Of a stretch of 32,163 nucleotides of DNA, positions 7,772-15,767 are shown one piece after another. A program made the translations under genes and the position numbers. This DNA comes from an uncultured Bacilli bacterium. Lineage in GTDB: Bacteria > Bacillota_I > Bacilli_A > RF39 > UBA660. The notes beneath the pieces were generated by a model. The model did not search any database, was not told the origin of the DNA, and saw nothing but the letters and a program-made list of their open reading frames with translations. The DNA lies in the NCBI GenBank assembly GCA_947627675.1, contig CANQWY010000011.1, positions 1 through 32,163 on the forward strand, in the 5' to 3' direction. Positions within the stretch are counted from its first letter, which is position 1, and the number at the start of each line of letters is the position of its first letter.

Positions 7772-8206
7772 GTGTATGAGTATATTGTAAAAAAGGGAGA
7801 TAAAATCGAAGATATTTCATTAAAATATGATATTCCCATTAAAAAATTAATTAAATTAAACAAGCTAGAGGCAAGTTATATTTTAAATGAGGGACAGAAA
7901 TTGTTATTACAGGAGCCATTTTATGAATACTATAGTATTGTAAAGAATGATACTATTTATTCTATTGCTGATAAATTCAATACTACTGTTAAAGTATTAT
8001 TAATACTTAACAATTTAAATCTTAATGATTATTTATATCCAAACCAGAAAATATTAGTTCCTAAAATTGGAGTTAATATTTATCAAACAAAAATAGGTGA
8101 TGATATCGAAAAATTAGAAAATATTACAAATACTTCATGTAGTCAATTGGTTATGTCAAATAAATTATATTTATTACCTGAACAGTTAATTGTATATAAG
8201 AATTAA
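7772..8206 (+). CDS. LysM-repeat protein without signal peptide
   Basis: 144 aa made of LysM modules: residues 2-46 (YIVKKGDKIEDISLKYDIPI ... LNEGQKLLL), 52-96 (YSIVKNDTIYSIADKFNTTV ... YPNQKILVP), and a third, diverged one at 103-142 (TKIGDDIEKLENITNTS). LysM binds N-acetylglucosamine chains of peptidoglycan. There is no export signal, so it may be a cytoplasmic or spore-type LysM protein, or released on lysis. GTG start at 7772 follows AGGAGGG, which is embedded in a terminator-like hairpin. tRNA-Cys lies 57 bp downstream with its own promoter. Confidence 0.85.
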   Translation: MYEYIVKKGDKIEDISLKYDIPIKKLIKLNKLEASYILNEGQKLLLQEPFYEYYSIVKNDTIYSIADKFNTTVKVLLILNNLNLNDYLYPNQKILVPKIGVNIYQTKIGDDIEKLENITNTSCSQLVMSNKLYLLPEQLIVYKN

Positions 8207-8220
8207 TATTATTATTTAAG

Positions 8221-8249
8221 TTGACAACTTAAAAAAAATATATTACAAT
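8221..8249 (+). promoter_or_regulatory. Promoter of tRNA-Cys
   Basis: Consensus TTGACA (8221-8226), 17 bp, TACAAT (8244-8249); expected transcription start about 8256, just ahead of the tRNA. Confidence 0.85.
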
Positions 8250-8263
8250 TATAACTGTTAAAT

Positions 8264-8337
8264 GGGTCCATAGCCAAGTGGTAAGGCGTGGGACTGCAAC
8301 TCCCTGATCGTTGGTTCAAATCCGACTGGGCCCTCCA
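8264..8337 (+). tRNA. tRNA-Cys (anticodon GCA)
   Basis: Acceptor GGGTCCA (8264-8270) pairs with TGGGCCC (8327-8333). Anticodon loop CTGCAAC has GCA at 8296-8298. T arm is GTTGG/CCGAC around TTCAAAT. The discriminator is T (8334), as expected for Cys, and CCA is encoded (8335-8337). The outermost anticodon-stem pair is T-T. Single-gene unit with its own promoter and terminator. Confidence 0.95.
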
Positions 8338-8384
8338 GATTGATAGAAAACTCGGAAAAATTTTCGATTAGTAATATACATTAG

Positions 8385-8407
8385 CTAGAGTACGTTCTAG
8401 TTTTTTT
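8385..8407 (+). terminator. Terminator of tRNA-Cys
   Basis: CTAGA (8385-8389), 6-nt loop, TCTAG (8396-8400), then seven T. Confidence 0.7.
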
Positions 8408-8586
8408 GTTATATTATTAGAAAAAAGTGAGAGTTATTATGAATTTAGTTATATTCCTTTTTTACAAGGTATAATCCATTTATGAATTAAATTTCATTTA
8501 AATATGAACTTAAAATATTTATTTAAATTTTTTCTACTTATAAAATTGACTATAATTTTATTAAGAGTAAATTTCATTTTATTATC

Positions 8587-8615
8587 TTGAGTTTATATTC
8601 TTAATATATTATAAT
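8587..8615 (+). promoter_or_regulatory. Promoter of the serpin gene
   Basis: TTGAGT (8587-8592), 17 bp, TATAAT (8610-8615). The SD is AGGAGAGGG at 8632-8640. The roughly 180 bp between the tRNA terminator and this promoter hold nothing I recognise. Confidence 0.7.
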
Positions 8616-8642
8616 TATATATAAAATAAATAGGAGAGGGAA

Positions 8643-10160
8643 ATGAATAAAAAACAAAATAATAAAAAGGCCATATTAGTTATTATTCTAGTAATTTGTA
8701 TTATTGTTGCTGTTATTACTCTTGTTACTAGAAAGGAAACTGAGAATAAAAAGATTAAGACTGATACTAAAATAGTAACTAGCAAATATAAAATGACAGG
8801 TAATTCTTTACAAGATTTTGATTTAAGCTTTCTAAATATTGAAAATACTGAAAGTAATATGATTTATAGTCCATTGTCAATTAAATATACTCTTGCTATG
8901 CTTAGCGAAGGAGCTGCTGGTCTTTCTAAACAACAAGTAGATGCTGTTATAGGTAATTATAAGTCTAAAAAATATACTAATAGTGCAAATATGTCTTTTG
9001 CAAATGCAATGTTTATAAGGGAGAGTTATCGCGATAAAATTAAATCTTCTTACGTAAATAATATTAATAAAAAATATAATATAGATTTAGTATATGATAC
9101 TTTCAAATCAACGGATGTCGTTAATTCTTGGGTTAATAATAAAACTTTTGGTCTAATTAGTAATTTAGTTGATGATTTATCAGAAGTTAACTATGTATTA
9201 GCTAATGCTTTGGCAATTGATATGGAATGGGTAAAAAAAATTCAGCCAACGATAGATAAAGATTTACCATTTAGAGTTGTATACCAACATGAAAATTTTG
9301 ATATTTCTGTTTGGCCAATTGAACTTGATGAGTATCCTACTTTAAAATTTAATAATAAAATAGATGCTAAATCGGTGGAACTTGTTGCTGCTATAAATAA
9401 TTATGATATTATTAAAGAATTAGGTGAGGATTCTATACGTGATACTATTTCAAAAGAATATACTAAATGGCTAAGTGAAGGTGGTTGTGGAGATGATTTA
9501 CCAGTTAGTGAATATGTTGATAAGTACATAGAAGAAATAAATTCAAATTATCAAAGAGTAGACACATCGACAGATTTTTCGCTTAATGACGATGAAAATG
9601 TTAAAGTGTTTGCAAAAGATTTAAAAGAATATAAAGGAACAACTCTTCAATATGTTGGTATTATGCCAAAAAAAGAGGAACTCTCATCATTTATTAATAA
9701 TAACGATGCAAAAAGTTTAAATGCTATTCTTAACAATCTAAAAACATTAAACACCGAAAATTTTCCTTCTGGGACAGTAACAAAAATAGAAGGGAACATA
9801 CCTTTATTTAAATTTGATTATAAATTGGAGTTAATTGATGACTTGAAAAAGCTTGGCATAACAGATGTTTTTAGTAAAGAAAAAGCAAATCTTTCTAATT
9901 TAACTGAAGAAAAAGGTTCATATATTGCTGAGGCAGACCATAAAGCTAATATTGAATTTTCTAATGAAGGTATAAAAGCCGCCGCTGCAACTACTGTAGG
10001 TGGCTATGGTTCTACTAGTTGTAGTTTTATTCATGACTATGATATTCCAGTGCAAGTAATCGATATTACTTTTGATAAACCATATTTATTTTTAATTAGA
10101 GATAAAAATACTGGAGAGGTTTGGTTTGTAGGTAAAGTTATAACTCCAACTACTAATTAA
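8643..10160 (+). CDS. Membrane-anchored serpin (serine protease inhibitor)
   Basis: Serpin fold, 505 aa against the usual 370-400. Residues 10-29 are an uncleaved hydrophobic anchor with a basic start, so the inhibitor domain faces outward. Serpin marks: NMIYSPLSIKYTLAMLSEGA (72-91), NSWVNNKTFGLISNLV (161-176), ADHKANIEFSNEGIKAAAAT (431-450) and FDKPYLFLIRD (477-487). The reactive-centre hinge, NEGIKAAAATTV, keeps the small residues needed for loop insertion, so an inhibitory mechanism is likely. Residues about 205-310 hold an acidic insertion relative to typical serpins, which explains the extra length. The P1 residue cannot be fixed; it lies around 456-463. Own promoter, monocistronic. Gut bacterial serpins are known to target host elastase-like proteases; the target here is unknown. 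Confidence 0.92.
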   Translation: MNKKQNNKKAILVIILVICIIVAVITLVTRKETENKKIKTDTKIVTSKYKMTGNSLQDFDLSFLNIENTESNMIYSPLSIKYTLAMLSEGAAGLSKQQVDAVIGNYKSKKYTNSANMSFANAMFIRESYRDKIKSSYVNNINKKYNIDLVYDTFKSTDVVNSWVNNKTFGLISNLVDDLSEVNYVLANALAIDMEWVKKIQPTIDKDLPFRVVYQHENFDISVWPIELDEYPTLKFNNKIDAKSVELVAAINNYDIIKELGEDSIRDTISKEYTKWLSEGGCGDDLPVSEYVDKYIEEINSNYQRVDTSTDFSLNDDENVKVFAKDLKEYKGTTLQYVGIMPKKEELSSFINNNDAKSLNAILNNLKTLNTENFPSGTVTKIEGNIPLFKFDYKLELIDDLKKLGITDVFSKEKANLSNLTEEKGSYIAEADHKANIEFSNEGIKAAAATTVGGYGSTSCSFIHDYDIPVQVIDITFDKPYLFLIRDKNTGEVWFVGKVITPTTN

Positions 10161-10251
10161 ATATAATATTTAGAAAAGCTATTTTAAATTAATAAAGCTG
10201 ATTTTTTATAAATAATTGTACTGAATATGGATAGTCTATCAAAGTAAAAGA

Positions 10252-10279
10252 TTTAACTGAAAGTATATTTAATTATTAT
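10252..10279 (+). promoter_or_regulatory. Possible promoter of the Cys-rich-tail gene
   Basis: TTTAAC (10252-10257), 16 bp, TATTAT (10274-10279), followed by the GGAGGG SD about 11 bp later. Weak -35. Confidence 0.4.
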
Positions 10280-10300
10280 CTAGTTCAATGGAGGGTTAAT

Positions 10301-11026
10301 ATGAAATATGAAGAAGCGTTAAAATATCCAATAAAATATGCTATTATGCCAATTGTTGAAAAAATAAATTACCAGTCTGATTCAACTGAGTTAGGAGCAA
10401 GGTATGGTGTAGTTGCTAATATTGTATTAAAGTGTTATGTCTTAAAAAAAATAGAGGAATATATTAGTGATGAAAATGTCGAAGTTAAGTATGAAGTTAT
10501 GTTTTTATATAATAGGTTATATGATGAATTTGAGCCATTAGTTAATAAAAATAATATATATCCAAATGAAAATACTAAATCTATTTTTGTAAAGCAATTA
10601 TTTAATAACTTTGAAGAGGCATTAATAGTGGCAGATAAATATAATGAAAAAATTATTCTTGCAAAAGATTCTAAAAAAGAAGTTGAAATAATAAAAGATA
10701 AAATAGATAAGTATAAAATAATTGAAGAAAAAATAGAAAAAGAAACTTGTGATGTAGAAATTACATATAGTCTAACTTTAGAAGAAATAATAGCAAAAGC
10801 TATTGAGGATCCTAGAGAATTTTACATTAAAATTGCAAATTCATTGTCAGTTAAAGAAAAGGAACAAATAAAGAATTTAATAGAAAATAAATGCTGTGCT
10901 AATTATACTAATGGACCTTGCAGGTGTGATGAAGTTCAAACTTCACAAGAAAACTGTTGTTTAGGTTTAAATAATAAAGAATTAATTGGTAGAAAAAAGC
11001 TTTTAATAAAGACATTTGATAATTAA
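10301..11026 (+). CDS. Unknown helical protein with cysteine-rich C-terminus
   Basis: I do not recognise this 241-aa protein. Residues 1-150 are predicted helical with a Lys/Glu-rich coiled-coil-like stretch (EKIILAKDSKKEVEIIKDKI region). The segment EDPREFYIKIANSLSVKEKEQ precedes a cysteine cluster: NKCCANYTNGPCRCDE (about 197-212), then ENCCLG. Six or seven Cys within 30 residues suggest a metal-binding or disulfide-rich tail. No signal peptide or membrane helix, so a cytosolic metal site is more likely. ATG start follows GGAGGG. The next gene has its own promoter only 8 bp later, so the two are probably transcribed separately. Confidence 0.7.
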   Translation: MKYEEALKYPIKYAIMPIVEKINYQSDSTELGARYGVVANIVLKCYVLKKIEEYISDENVEVKYEVMFLYNRLYDEFEPLVNKNNIYPNENTKSIFVKQLFNNFEEALIVADKYNEKIILAKDSKKEVEIIKDKIDKYKIIEEKIEKETCDVEITYSLTLEEIIAKAIEDPREFYIKIANSLSVKEKEQIKNLIENKCCANYTNGPCRCDEVQTSQENCCLGLNNKELIGRKKLLIKTFDN

Positions 11027-11034
11027 ATGAAATA

Positions 11035-11063
11035 TTGAATAATATCTTCTTTTATGGTAAAAT
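11035..11063 (+). promoter_or_regulatory. Promoter of the HEXXH gene
   Basis: TTGAAT (11035-11040), 17 bp, TAAAAT (11058-11063). It lies inside a potential N-terminal extension of the next reading frame, which supports the downstream start at 11110. Confidence 0.6.
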
Positions 11064-11109
11064 ATATAATGTTTTAGTAAACTTTATATTTTTTAAACAG
11101 GGGGATATT

Positions 11110-12015
11110 ATGCAAAATGAACTAGGCTACTTAGAAACTATGAAAATAATTTATGGTTATAAAAAATTTGATAATTCGTTTTTAAATAATGATAATTTTA
11201 AAAGTTGCTTAAATACTTTGAATAATTGTAATTTTAATATGGCAAAATCTATATATAAAAAAATGATACCATTAATTGCAAAAGAGACATTAGATATACT
11301 TTTTCCTAATTTAGACAAATATATTTATATGATTCCATCCGATATTTTATTAAGAATTTATAATGAATTTACTCCTATAGATGAAAATTCTATAGTTGCT
11401 TTTGCAAATAAAGTAAGTAAAATAAAAAGTAAAATAAAAGTTCATAATCTTCCTATATCTTATCAAAGTGGTAATTCAATGGAAGGAAAGGTAAATAAGT
11501 TAATAATATATTGTAAAAATATAGAATTATTAAAAAAATATAAAATTATATTTTCCGGAATTATATTGGGAAGTGATTTTAATTATTTATCTCCTTTTAT
11601 TTTAATTCATGAACAAATTCATTCATTATTAGAAAGGAATAAAGGAGTGATTGAAAATTATTATAATTCTGAGTTGTTACCTATATTAATGGAGTCTATT
11701 GGGGCATATACTCATAATAATATATTAGCTGATTTAATTATAAAAAATAGATTATATTTATGTGAGCATGATAAAAAGAAATTACAAAAAGAAAAAGATG
11801 ATTTAAAAGTAAATAAATATTTAAATTCTTCTTTTTTAGCTTATTATTTATTTGATATTTATATAAGTTATAATAGATTAATTAAGAATGAAATGCTAGA
11901 AAAAATTGAAAAAGTTTTAGATGGTTCTTTACAATTGGAAGAATTTTTAAAGTTGTATGATGCTACTTATGAAAATAGTCAAATCCCTATAGTATTAAAA
12001 AAGTATATTAATTAA
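11110..12015 (+). CDS. Putative HEXXH metalloprotein
   Basis: 301 aa from ATG 11110, which follows AGGGGGAT (11099-11106). The frame is open from 11035, but that stretch carries a promoter and codes for a low-complexity Phe/Asn/Tyr-rich peptide, so I exclude it. Residues 163-171 read FILIHEQIHSL-like with the zinc motif HEQIH (167-171), and 24 residues later LMESIGAY supplies a Glu (195) placed like the third ligand of gluzincin peptidases. No signal peptide or membrane segment, so a cytosolic or non-classically exported metallopeptidase-like protein. I do not know a named family for it. A terminator follows. Confidence 0.7.
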   Translation: MQNELGYLETMKIIYGYKKFDNSFLNNDNFKSCLNTLNNCNFNMAKSIYKKMIPLIAKETLDILFPNLDKYIYMIPSDILLRIYNEFTPIDENSIVAFANKVSKIKSKIKVHNLPISYQSGNSMEGKVNKLIIYCKNIELLKKYKIIFSGIILGSDFNYLSPFILIHEQIHSLLERNKGVIENYYNSELLPILMESIGAYTHNNILADLIIKNRLYLCEHDKKKLQKEKDDLKVNKYLNSSFLAYYLFDIYISYNRLIKNEMLEKIEKVLDGSLQLEEFLKLYDATYENSQIPIVLKKYIN

Positions 12016-12075
12016 TTTTTTAGACATTTAATGATTATTTACTTTAGTTTACAATTTTTTAATTAATAATAATAT

Positions 12076-12100
12076 AAGCTATTGAAAAAAGCTTTTTTTT
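12076..12100 (+). terminator. Terminator after the HEXXH gene
   Basis: AAGCT (12076-12080), 9-nt loop, AGCTT (12090-12094) running into an eight-T tract. Short stem but good T run. The next 95 bp up to the kinase gene hold no clear promoter. Confidence 0.5.
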
Positions 12101-12194
12101 GTATTACAATAATATCAGTTTAATGTAAAGGGTTGATAGATATTAATATTGATTAATTAATTTTTAAATTATAGAAAGATAGGTAGGATAGGTT

Positions 12195-13541
12195 ATGGAA
12201 GAGATAGATTTAAAAGAGCTATTTGATTTTATCAAAAGTAAAATATATATATTAATACTTGCAATAATAGTAGTTGTTATTGGTGGGTGTATTTATTCTT
12301 TTAAGATAAAGATACCAACTTATAAATCAAGTGCTACTATAATTTTAGCAAGTGGCGAAAATACTAATAGTACTGAAATACAAAATGATATAGCATTAAA
12401 TCAAAAATTAGTAAGTACATATAGTGAAATAGTAAGAAGTAGGAAAGTTTTATCAGCGGTAATAACTAATATGAACTTAGATTATTCATATGAAGAATTA
12501 TGTAATAAAGTATCTGTACAAGCAGTTGAAAATACAGAGATTATTACTATATCTGTAGTTGATAAAAATGCTATGAAAGCACAACAAATTACTAATAATA
12601 TTTCAACAGAATTTGCAAGTGAAGTAACAGAAATTTATAATGTAAAAAATGTTAAAATATTAGATTATGCAAATTATTCTCGTAAACCTAATAATGTTAA
12701 CTATGTAAAAGAAATAATAATTTATATATTATCTGGTGGTATATTAGGATTAGCAATTTTATTTATAATATTCTATTTTGATAATACAGTTAAAACAGAT
12801 GAACAAGTAGAAAATAGGTTATCATTGCCAATACTTGGTAGAATACCTTTAGATGTTAATAAGAAAAATGATGGTAAAACTAAAGATGAATTGGTTGCAC
12901 ACTTAAAACCAAAATCAAGTATAAGTGAAAATATTAGAACAATCAGAACTAATTTACAATTTTCTAGTATAAAAGAAAATATGAAAGTTATTTTGGTTGC
13001 AAGTTCTATTTCGGGTGAAGGTAAAAGTTTTATTTCATCAAATTTATCTGTTGCTTTTGCTCAAACAAAGAAAAAAGTATTAATAATAGACTGTGATATA
13101 AGACGTGGCAAACTTCATAAAATTTTAAATTGCAAAGATGAGAAAGGCTTAAGTGATTTATTAATTTCAAATGATGATGTTAATGATTATATTATAAAAA
13201 CTTCTATTAATAATTTATATTTAATAACAAGAGGTACTATTGCACCAAATCCTTCTGAATTATTAAGTTCAAATAGAATGAAAAAGTTAATTGCAGATTT
13301 AAAAACTAGATTTGATTATATAATTTTAGATGGAGTTCCTGTAAATGGATTATCTGATTCTCTAATACTTTCTAAAATAGTTGATAAAACTGTTGTTATA
13401 GCATCTGTTGGATATACTCCTAATGATCTATTATTAAATACTAAAAAAAGTTTAGAAAATGTAGGGGCAGACATCGCTGGTATAGTTGTAAATAAAGTAA
13501 AAGCTCCTAAGAATAGTTATTATTCTAAGTACTATGAATAA
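12195..13541 (+). CDS. Wzc-like fused chain-length regulator and BY-type tyrosine kinase
   Basis: Fusion of a Wzz/CpsC-like adaptor and a CpsD-like bacterial tyrosine kinase. TM1 is residues 17-37, an extracellular domain about 40-168 follows, and TM2 is 173-194. The kinase domain carries Walker A ISGEGKSF (about 272-279), Walker A' VLIIDCD (295-301) and Walker B FDYIILDG (373-380). The tail, NSYYSKYYE, supplies the Tyr cluster (442, 443, 446, 447) that is autophosphorylated. In many Firmicutes these are two proteins (CpsC, CpsD); here one chain carries both, as in proteobacterial Wzc. It regulates export and length of a capsular or exopolysaccharide. The phosphatase gene overlaps its end by 8 bp. 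No glycosyltransferase, flippase or polymerase gene is near. Confidence 0.93.
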   Translation: MEEIDLKELFDFIKSKIYILILAIIVVVIGGCIYSFKIKIPTYKSSATIILASGENTNSTEIQNDIALNQKLVSTYSEIVRSRKVLSAVITNMNLDYSYEELCNKVSVQAVENTEIITISVVDKNAMKAQQITNNISTEFASEVTEIYNVKNVKILDYANYSRKPNNVNYVKEIIIYILSGGILGLAILFIIFYFDNTVKTDEQVENRLSLPILGRIPLDVNKKNDGKTKDELVAHLKPKSSISENIRTIRTNLQFSSIKENMKVILVASSISGEGKSFISSNLSVAFAQTKKKVLIIDCDIRRGKLHKILNCKDEKGLSDLLISNDDVNDYIIKTSINNLYLITRGTIAPNPSELLSSNRMKKLIADLKTRFDYIILDGVPVNGLSDSLILSKIVDKTVVIASVGYTPNDLLLNTKKSLENVGADIAGIVVNKVKAPKNSYYSKYYE

Positions 13542-14280
13542 TTATATAGATCTACATTCGCATATACTAGATAGTATTGATGATGGGAGTAGAAATTTAG
13601 AAGAAAGTGTTGAGATAGTAAAAAAATTGAATAAGTTGGGTTTTATTGAGATTGTAGCAACACCACACTATATAGAAGGTAGTTCTTATACTGCAAATAA
13701 TAAAGTAAAGAAAATGCACTTAGATAGTTTAAAAGAAGAATTGAAGAAAAATAAGGTAGATACTAGTATTTATCTAGGAAATGAAATATTTATTTGTCAA
13801 GATATAGATAAATATATTGTTAATGGTGAAATATATTCAATAAATAATACTAATTATATATTAGTGGAATTGCCTTTTGAAAATGAAATATCTAATTTAG
13901 ATGACTATCTATTTAGATTAAAAAGTAAAGGATGTATTCCAATAATTGCTCATCCTGAAAGATATAAATATTTTCAAGAAAATCCAAGTAGATTAAAAGA
14001 ATATATAGATATGGGAATAATATTTCAAAGTAATTACGGAAGTATTGTCGGTGCTAATGGTAAGCATGCCAAAAAAGCTCTAAAATATTTTCTTAAAAAT
14101 AATTATATAAGTATTTTATCAAGTGATGTTCATCGTATGGATAGTGGTTTTTTCAAGCATTTTCCTAAGGCAATAAAAAAAATAACTAAAATAGTAGGAA
14201 AAGATAAAATAAAAGAATTAACTTATACTAATGCTTATAAAGTAATTAATAATATAAAAATAGAAGACGATATTAATTAA
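13534..14280 (+). CDS. PHP-family tyrosine-protein phosphatase (CpsB/YwqE type)
   Basis: Removes phosphate from the tyrosine cluster of the cognate BY-kinase using a metal cluster. The PHP motifs are all present: YIDLHSHILDSIDDG (His-x-His at the N-terminus), ATPHY, LGNEIFI, IIAHPERY and SSDVHRM. 248 aa, the usual length. The start overlaps the kinase stop by 8 bp and has no good SD of its own, so translation is probably coupled to the kinase. Cytosolic. Together the two form a complete phosphorylation-dephosphorylation switch. A weak AAGAC/GTCTT hairpin with T-tract (14279-14320) may end transcription. Confidence 0.93.
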   Translation: MNNYIDLHSHILDSIDDGSRNLEESVEIVKKLNKLGFIEIVATPHYIEGSSYTANNKVKKMHLDSLKEELKKNKVDTSIYLGNEIFICQDIDKYIVNGEIYSINNTNYILVELPFENEISNLDDYLFRLKSKGCIPIIAHPERYKYFQENPSRLKEYIDMGIIFQSNYGSIVGANGKHAKKALKYFLKNNYISILSSDVHRMDSGFFKHFPKAIKKITKIVGKDKIKELTYTNAYKVINNIKIEDDIN

Positions 14281-14330
14281 GACATCATAATTTTATGTTT
14301 TAATCAATTTAAGTCTTTTTTATTTAATTC

Positions 14331-14358
14331 TTGACAATCATAAATAATATTGTATATT
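14331..14358 (+). promoter_or_regulatory. Promoter of the CAT-like gene
   Basis: Consensus TTGACA (14331-14336), 16 bp, TATATT (14353-14358), with TATTAT at 18 bp as an alternative -10. Confidence 0.65.
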
Positions 14359-14399
14359 ATCAAATTATATGAAATAATTAAATAGGTAAGGTGAATATA

Positions 14400-15014
14400 A
14401 TGAAACAAGAAATAAAGAATTTTGATAGAATAGAATTATTTGAACATTTTAATAGTTCATCTAATCCATTTTCTTTTATTACGACTAAAATAGAAGTTAC
14501 AAAATTGTATAATTTTTGTCAAAAAAATAGAAGTCATTATGCGACTATTGGTTATTATGTAGTATCAGCAATGAATGAAATTGATGCGTTCAAATATCGA
14601 TATGAAAATGGTAAATTTTACAAGTATGATAAATTAAATGCTACTTTTACTCAAAAGTTTAAAAATAATAATATTGGTTTTTTTACCTGTGAAATGACAA
14701 ATAATTATGATGAATTTATAAAAGAGTACAAATCAACAGAACAAAAATTTTTACAAAATAGTAAATCATATCGTGGCAATACTCAAGGTGAAGTTTTACT
14801 TTCATGTGAGCCATGGTTTAATTTTTCTAGTGCCGTAGTACCATATGATAAAAATATTTGTGTTCCCAAAGTTATATGGGATAGATTTAATAAAGAAGGA
14901 GATAAATGTTATTTAAATTTTATGATTATGTCGCATCATGGCTTTGTTGATGGATATCATATAGGGAAATATATTAATAAATTGCAAGAACTATTAAATA
15001 ATATAGAATATTAA
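14400..15014 (+). CDS. CatA-like O-acetyltransferase (chloramphenicol acetyltransferase family)
   Basis: Type A CAT fold, 204 aa against the usual 210-220. The catalytic region MSHHGFVDGYHIGKYI corresponds to HHxxxDGxH, with the second His as base and Asp structural. Upstream are FNxxSNPFSFITTKIEVTKL, similar to the CAT N-terminus, and CEPWFNFSS. It transfers acetyl from acetyl-CoA to a hydroxyl; chloramphenicol or another acceptor cannot be told from sequence. GTG 14391 is in frame, but AAGGTGA (14388-14394) is the SD for ATG 14400. Own promoter; the UDG-like gene follows after 39 bp, possibly cotranscribed. Cytosolic trimer by family analogy. Confidence 0.85.
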   Translation: MKQEIKNFDRIELFEHFNSSSNPFSFITTKIEVTKLYNFCQKNRSHYATIGYYVVSAMNEIDAFKYRYENGKFYKYDKLNATFTQKFKNNNIGFFTCEMTNNYDEFIKEYKSTEQKFLQNSKSYRGNTQGEVLLSCEPWFNFSSAVVPYDKNICVPKVIWDRFNKEGDKCYLNFMIMSHHGFVDGYHIGKYINKLQELLNNIEY

Positions 15015-15053
15015 ATTTTTTTGTTAGAATATAATTAAGTTTAAGGAGTAAAT

Positions 15054-15725
15054 ATGTTGGATGAATTAAAGCAAGAATATGATAAACTACAAAATAAATA
15101 TGGTGCTAAAGATTTAGATGCAATTTATAATGGAGGCTGTACTGATAACCCAGATATATGCTTTGTTTTTATGAATCCTACAGGAAGAAATATTGCATCT
15201 AATAAAAATTGGAAGGGCATTAAATCTCCTTGGCTAGGAACTAAGAATATATGGGATCTTTTTTATTTACTTGATTTATTAGATAAAGATATTTATTATA
15301 AAATAAAAGAAATGAAACCTAATGATTGGACAGAGAAGTTTGCTGAAGAGGTTTATGATGATGTAAAAAAACATAAATATTTTATAACAAACCTTGGAAA
15401 ATGTACCCAAATAGATGCTAGAGAGTTATCTAATTCAATATATAAGAAATATTTACATTTATTAAAAAAAGAAATTAATATTATTAATCCAAAAGTAATA
15501 ATATTGTTTGGAAATCAAGTTAGTTCAATTGTGTTAGATGAGAAAATATCTGTATCTCAAGTAAGAAAAAAATGCTATTTAAAAAAAATAAATAAAACTA
15601 TGTATAAATTTTATTCAGTATATTATCCAGTAGGAAATGGTAGATTTAATATAGATAAATCAATTGAAGATATAAAATGGATAATTAATAAAGAATTAGA
15701 AAAAAATTATCAGCATAATACTTAA
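15054..15725 (+). CDS. Uracil-DNA glycosylase superfamily protein, atypical
   Basis: UDG-fold protein, 223 aa. The motif order is right: FVFMNPTGRN (about 38-46, water-activating/phosphate loop position), YFITNLGKCT (109-118), NPKVIILFGNQ (145-155, central strand) and YYPVGNGRFN (190-199) where canonical family 4 enzymes have HPS/A. The catalytic His-containing motif is therefore changed to YPVGNGR, and the first loop is NPTGRN rather than GEAPG, as in divergent UDG-like proteins. Activity on uracil is uncertain. Start ATG follows AAGGAGT. Convergent with the HipA-like gene and separated from it by a bidirectional terminator. Confidence 0.75.
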   Translation: MLDELKQEYDKLQNKYGAKDLDAIYNGGCTDNPDICFVFMNPTGRNIASNKNWKGIKSPWLGTKNIWDLFYLLDLLDKDIYYKIKEMKPNDWTEKFAEEVYDDVKKHKYFITNLGKCTQIDARELSNSIYKKYLHLLKKEINIINPKVIILFGNQVSSIVLDEKISVSQVRKKCYLKKINKTMYKFYSVYYPVGNGRFNIDKSIEDIKWIINKELEKNYQHNT

Positions 15726-15732
15726 AATTATG

Positions 15733-15767
15733 AAAAATATTATATCAGTTTTTATAATATTTTTTTT
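15733..15767. terminator. Bidirectional terminator between convergent genes
   Basis: AAAAATATTATA (15733-15744), 8-nt loop, TATAATATTTTT (15753-15764) plus further T; on the minus strand the A-run of the left arm gives the T-tract. The right arm overlaps the last codons of the HipA-like gene. Confidence 0.65.

Noticed and set aside
8264-8337. tRNA-Cys as attachment site of an integrated element
   Set aside because: No repeat of its 3' end was found elsewhere in the window, and the genes behind it are ordinary.
11035-11109. N-terminal extension of the HEXXH protein from ATG 11035
   Set aside because: The stretch contains a good promoter and lacks an SD, while AGGGGGAT precedes ATG 11110.
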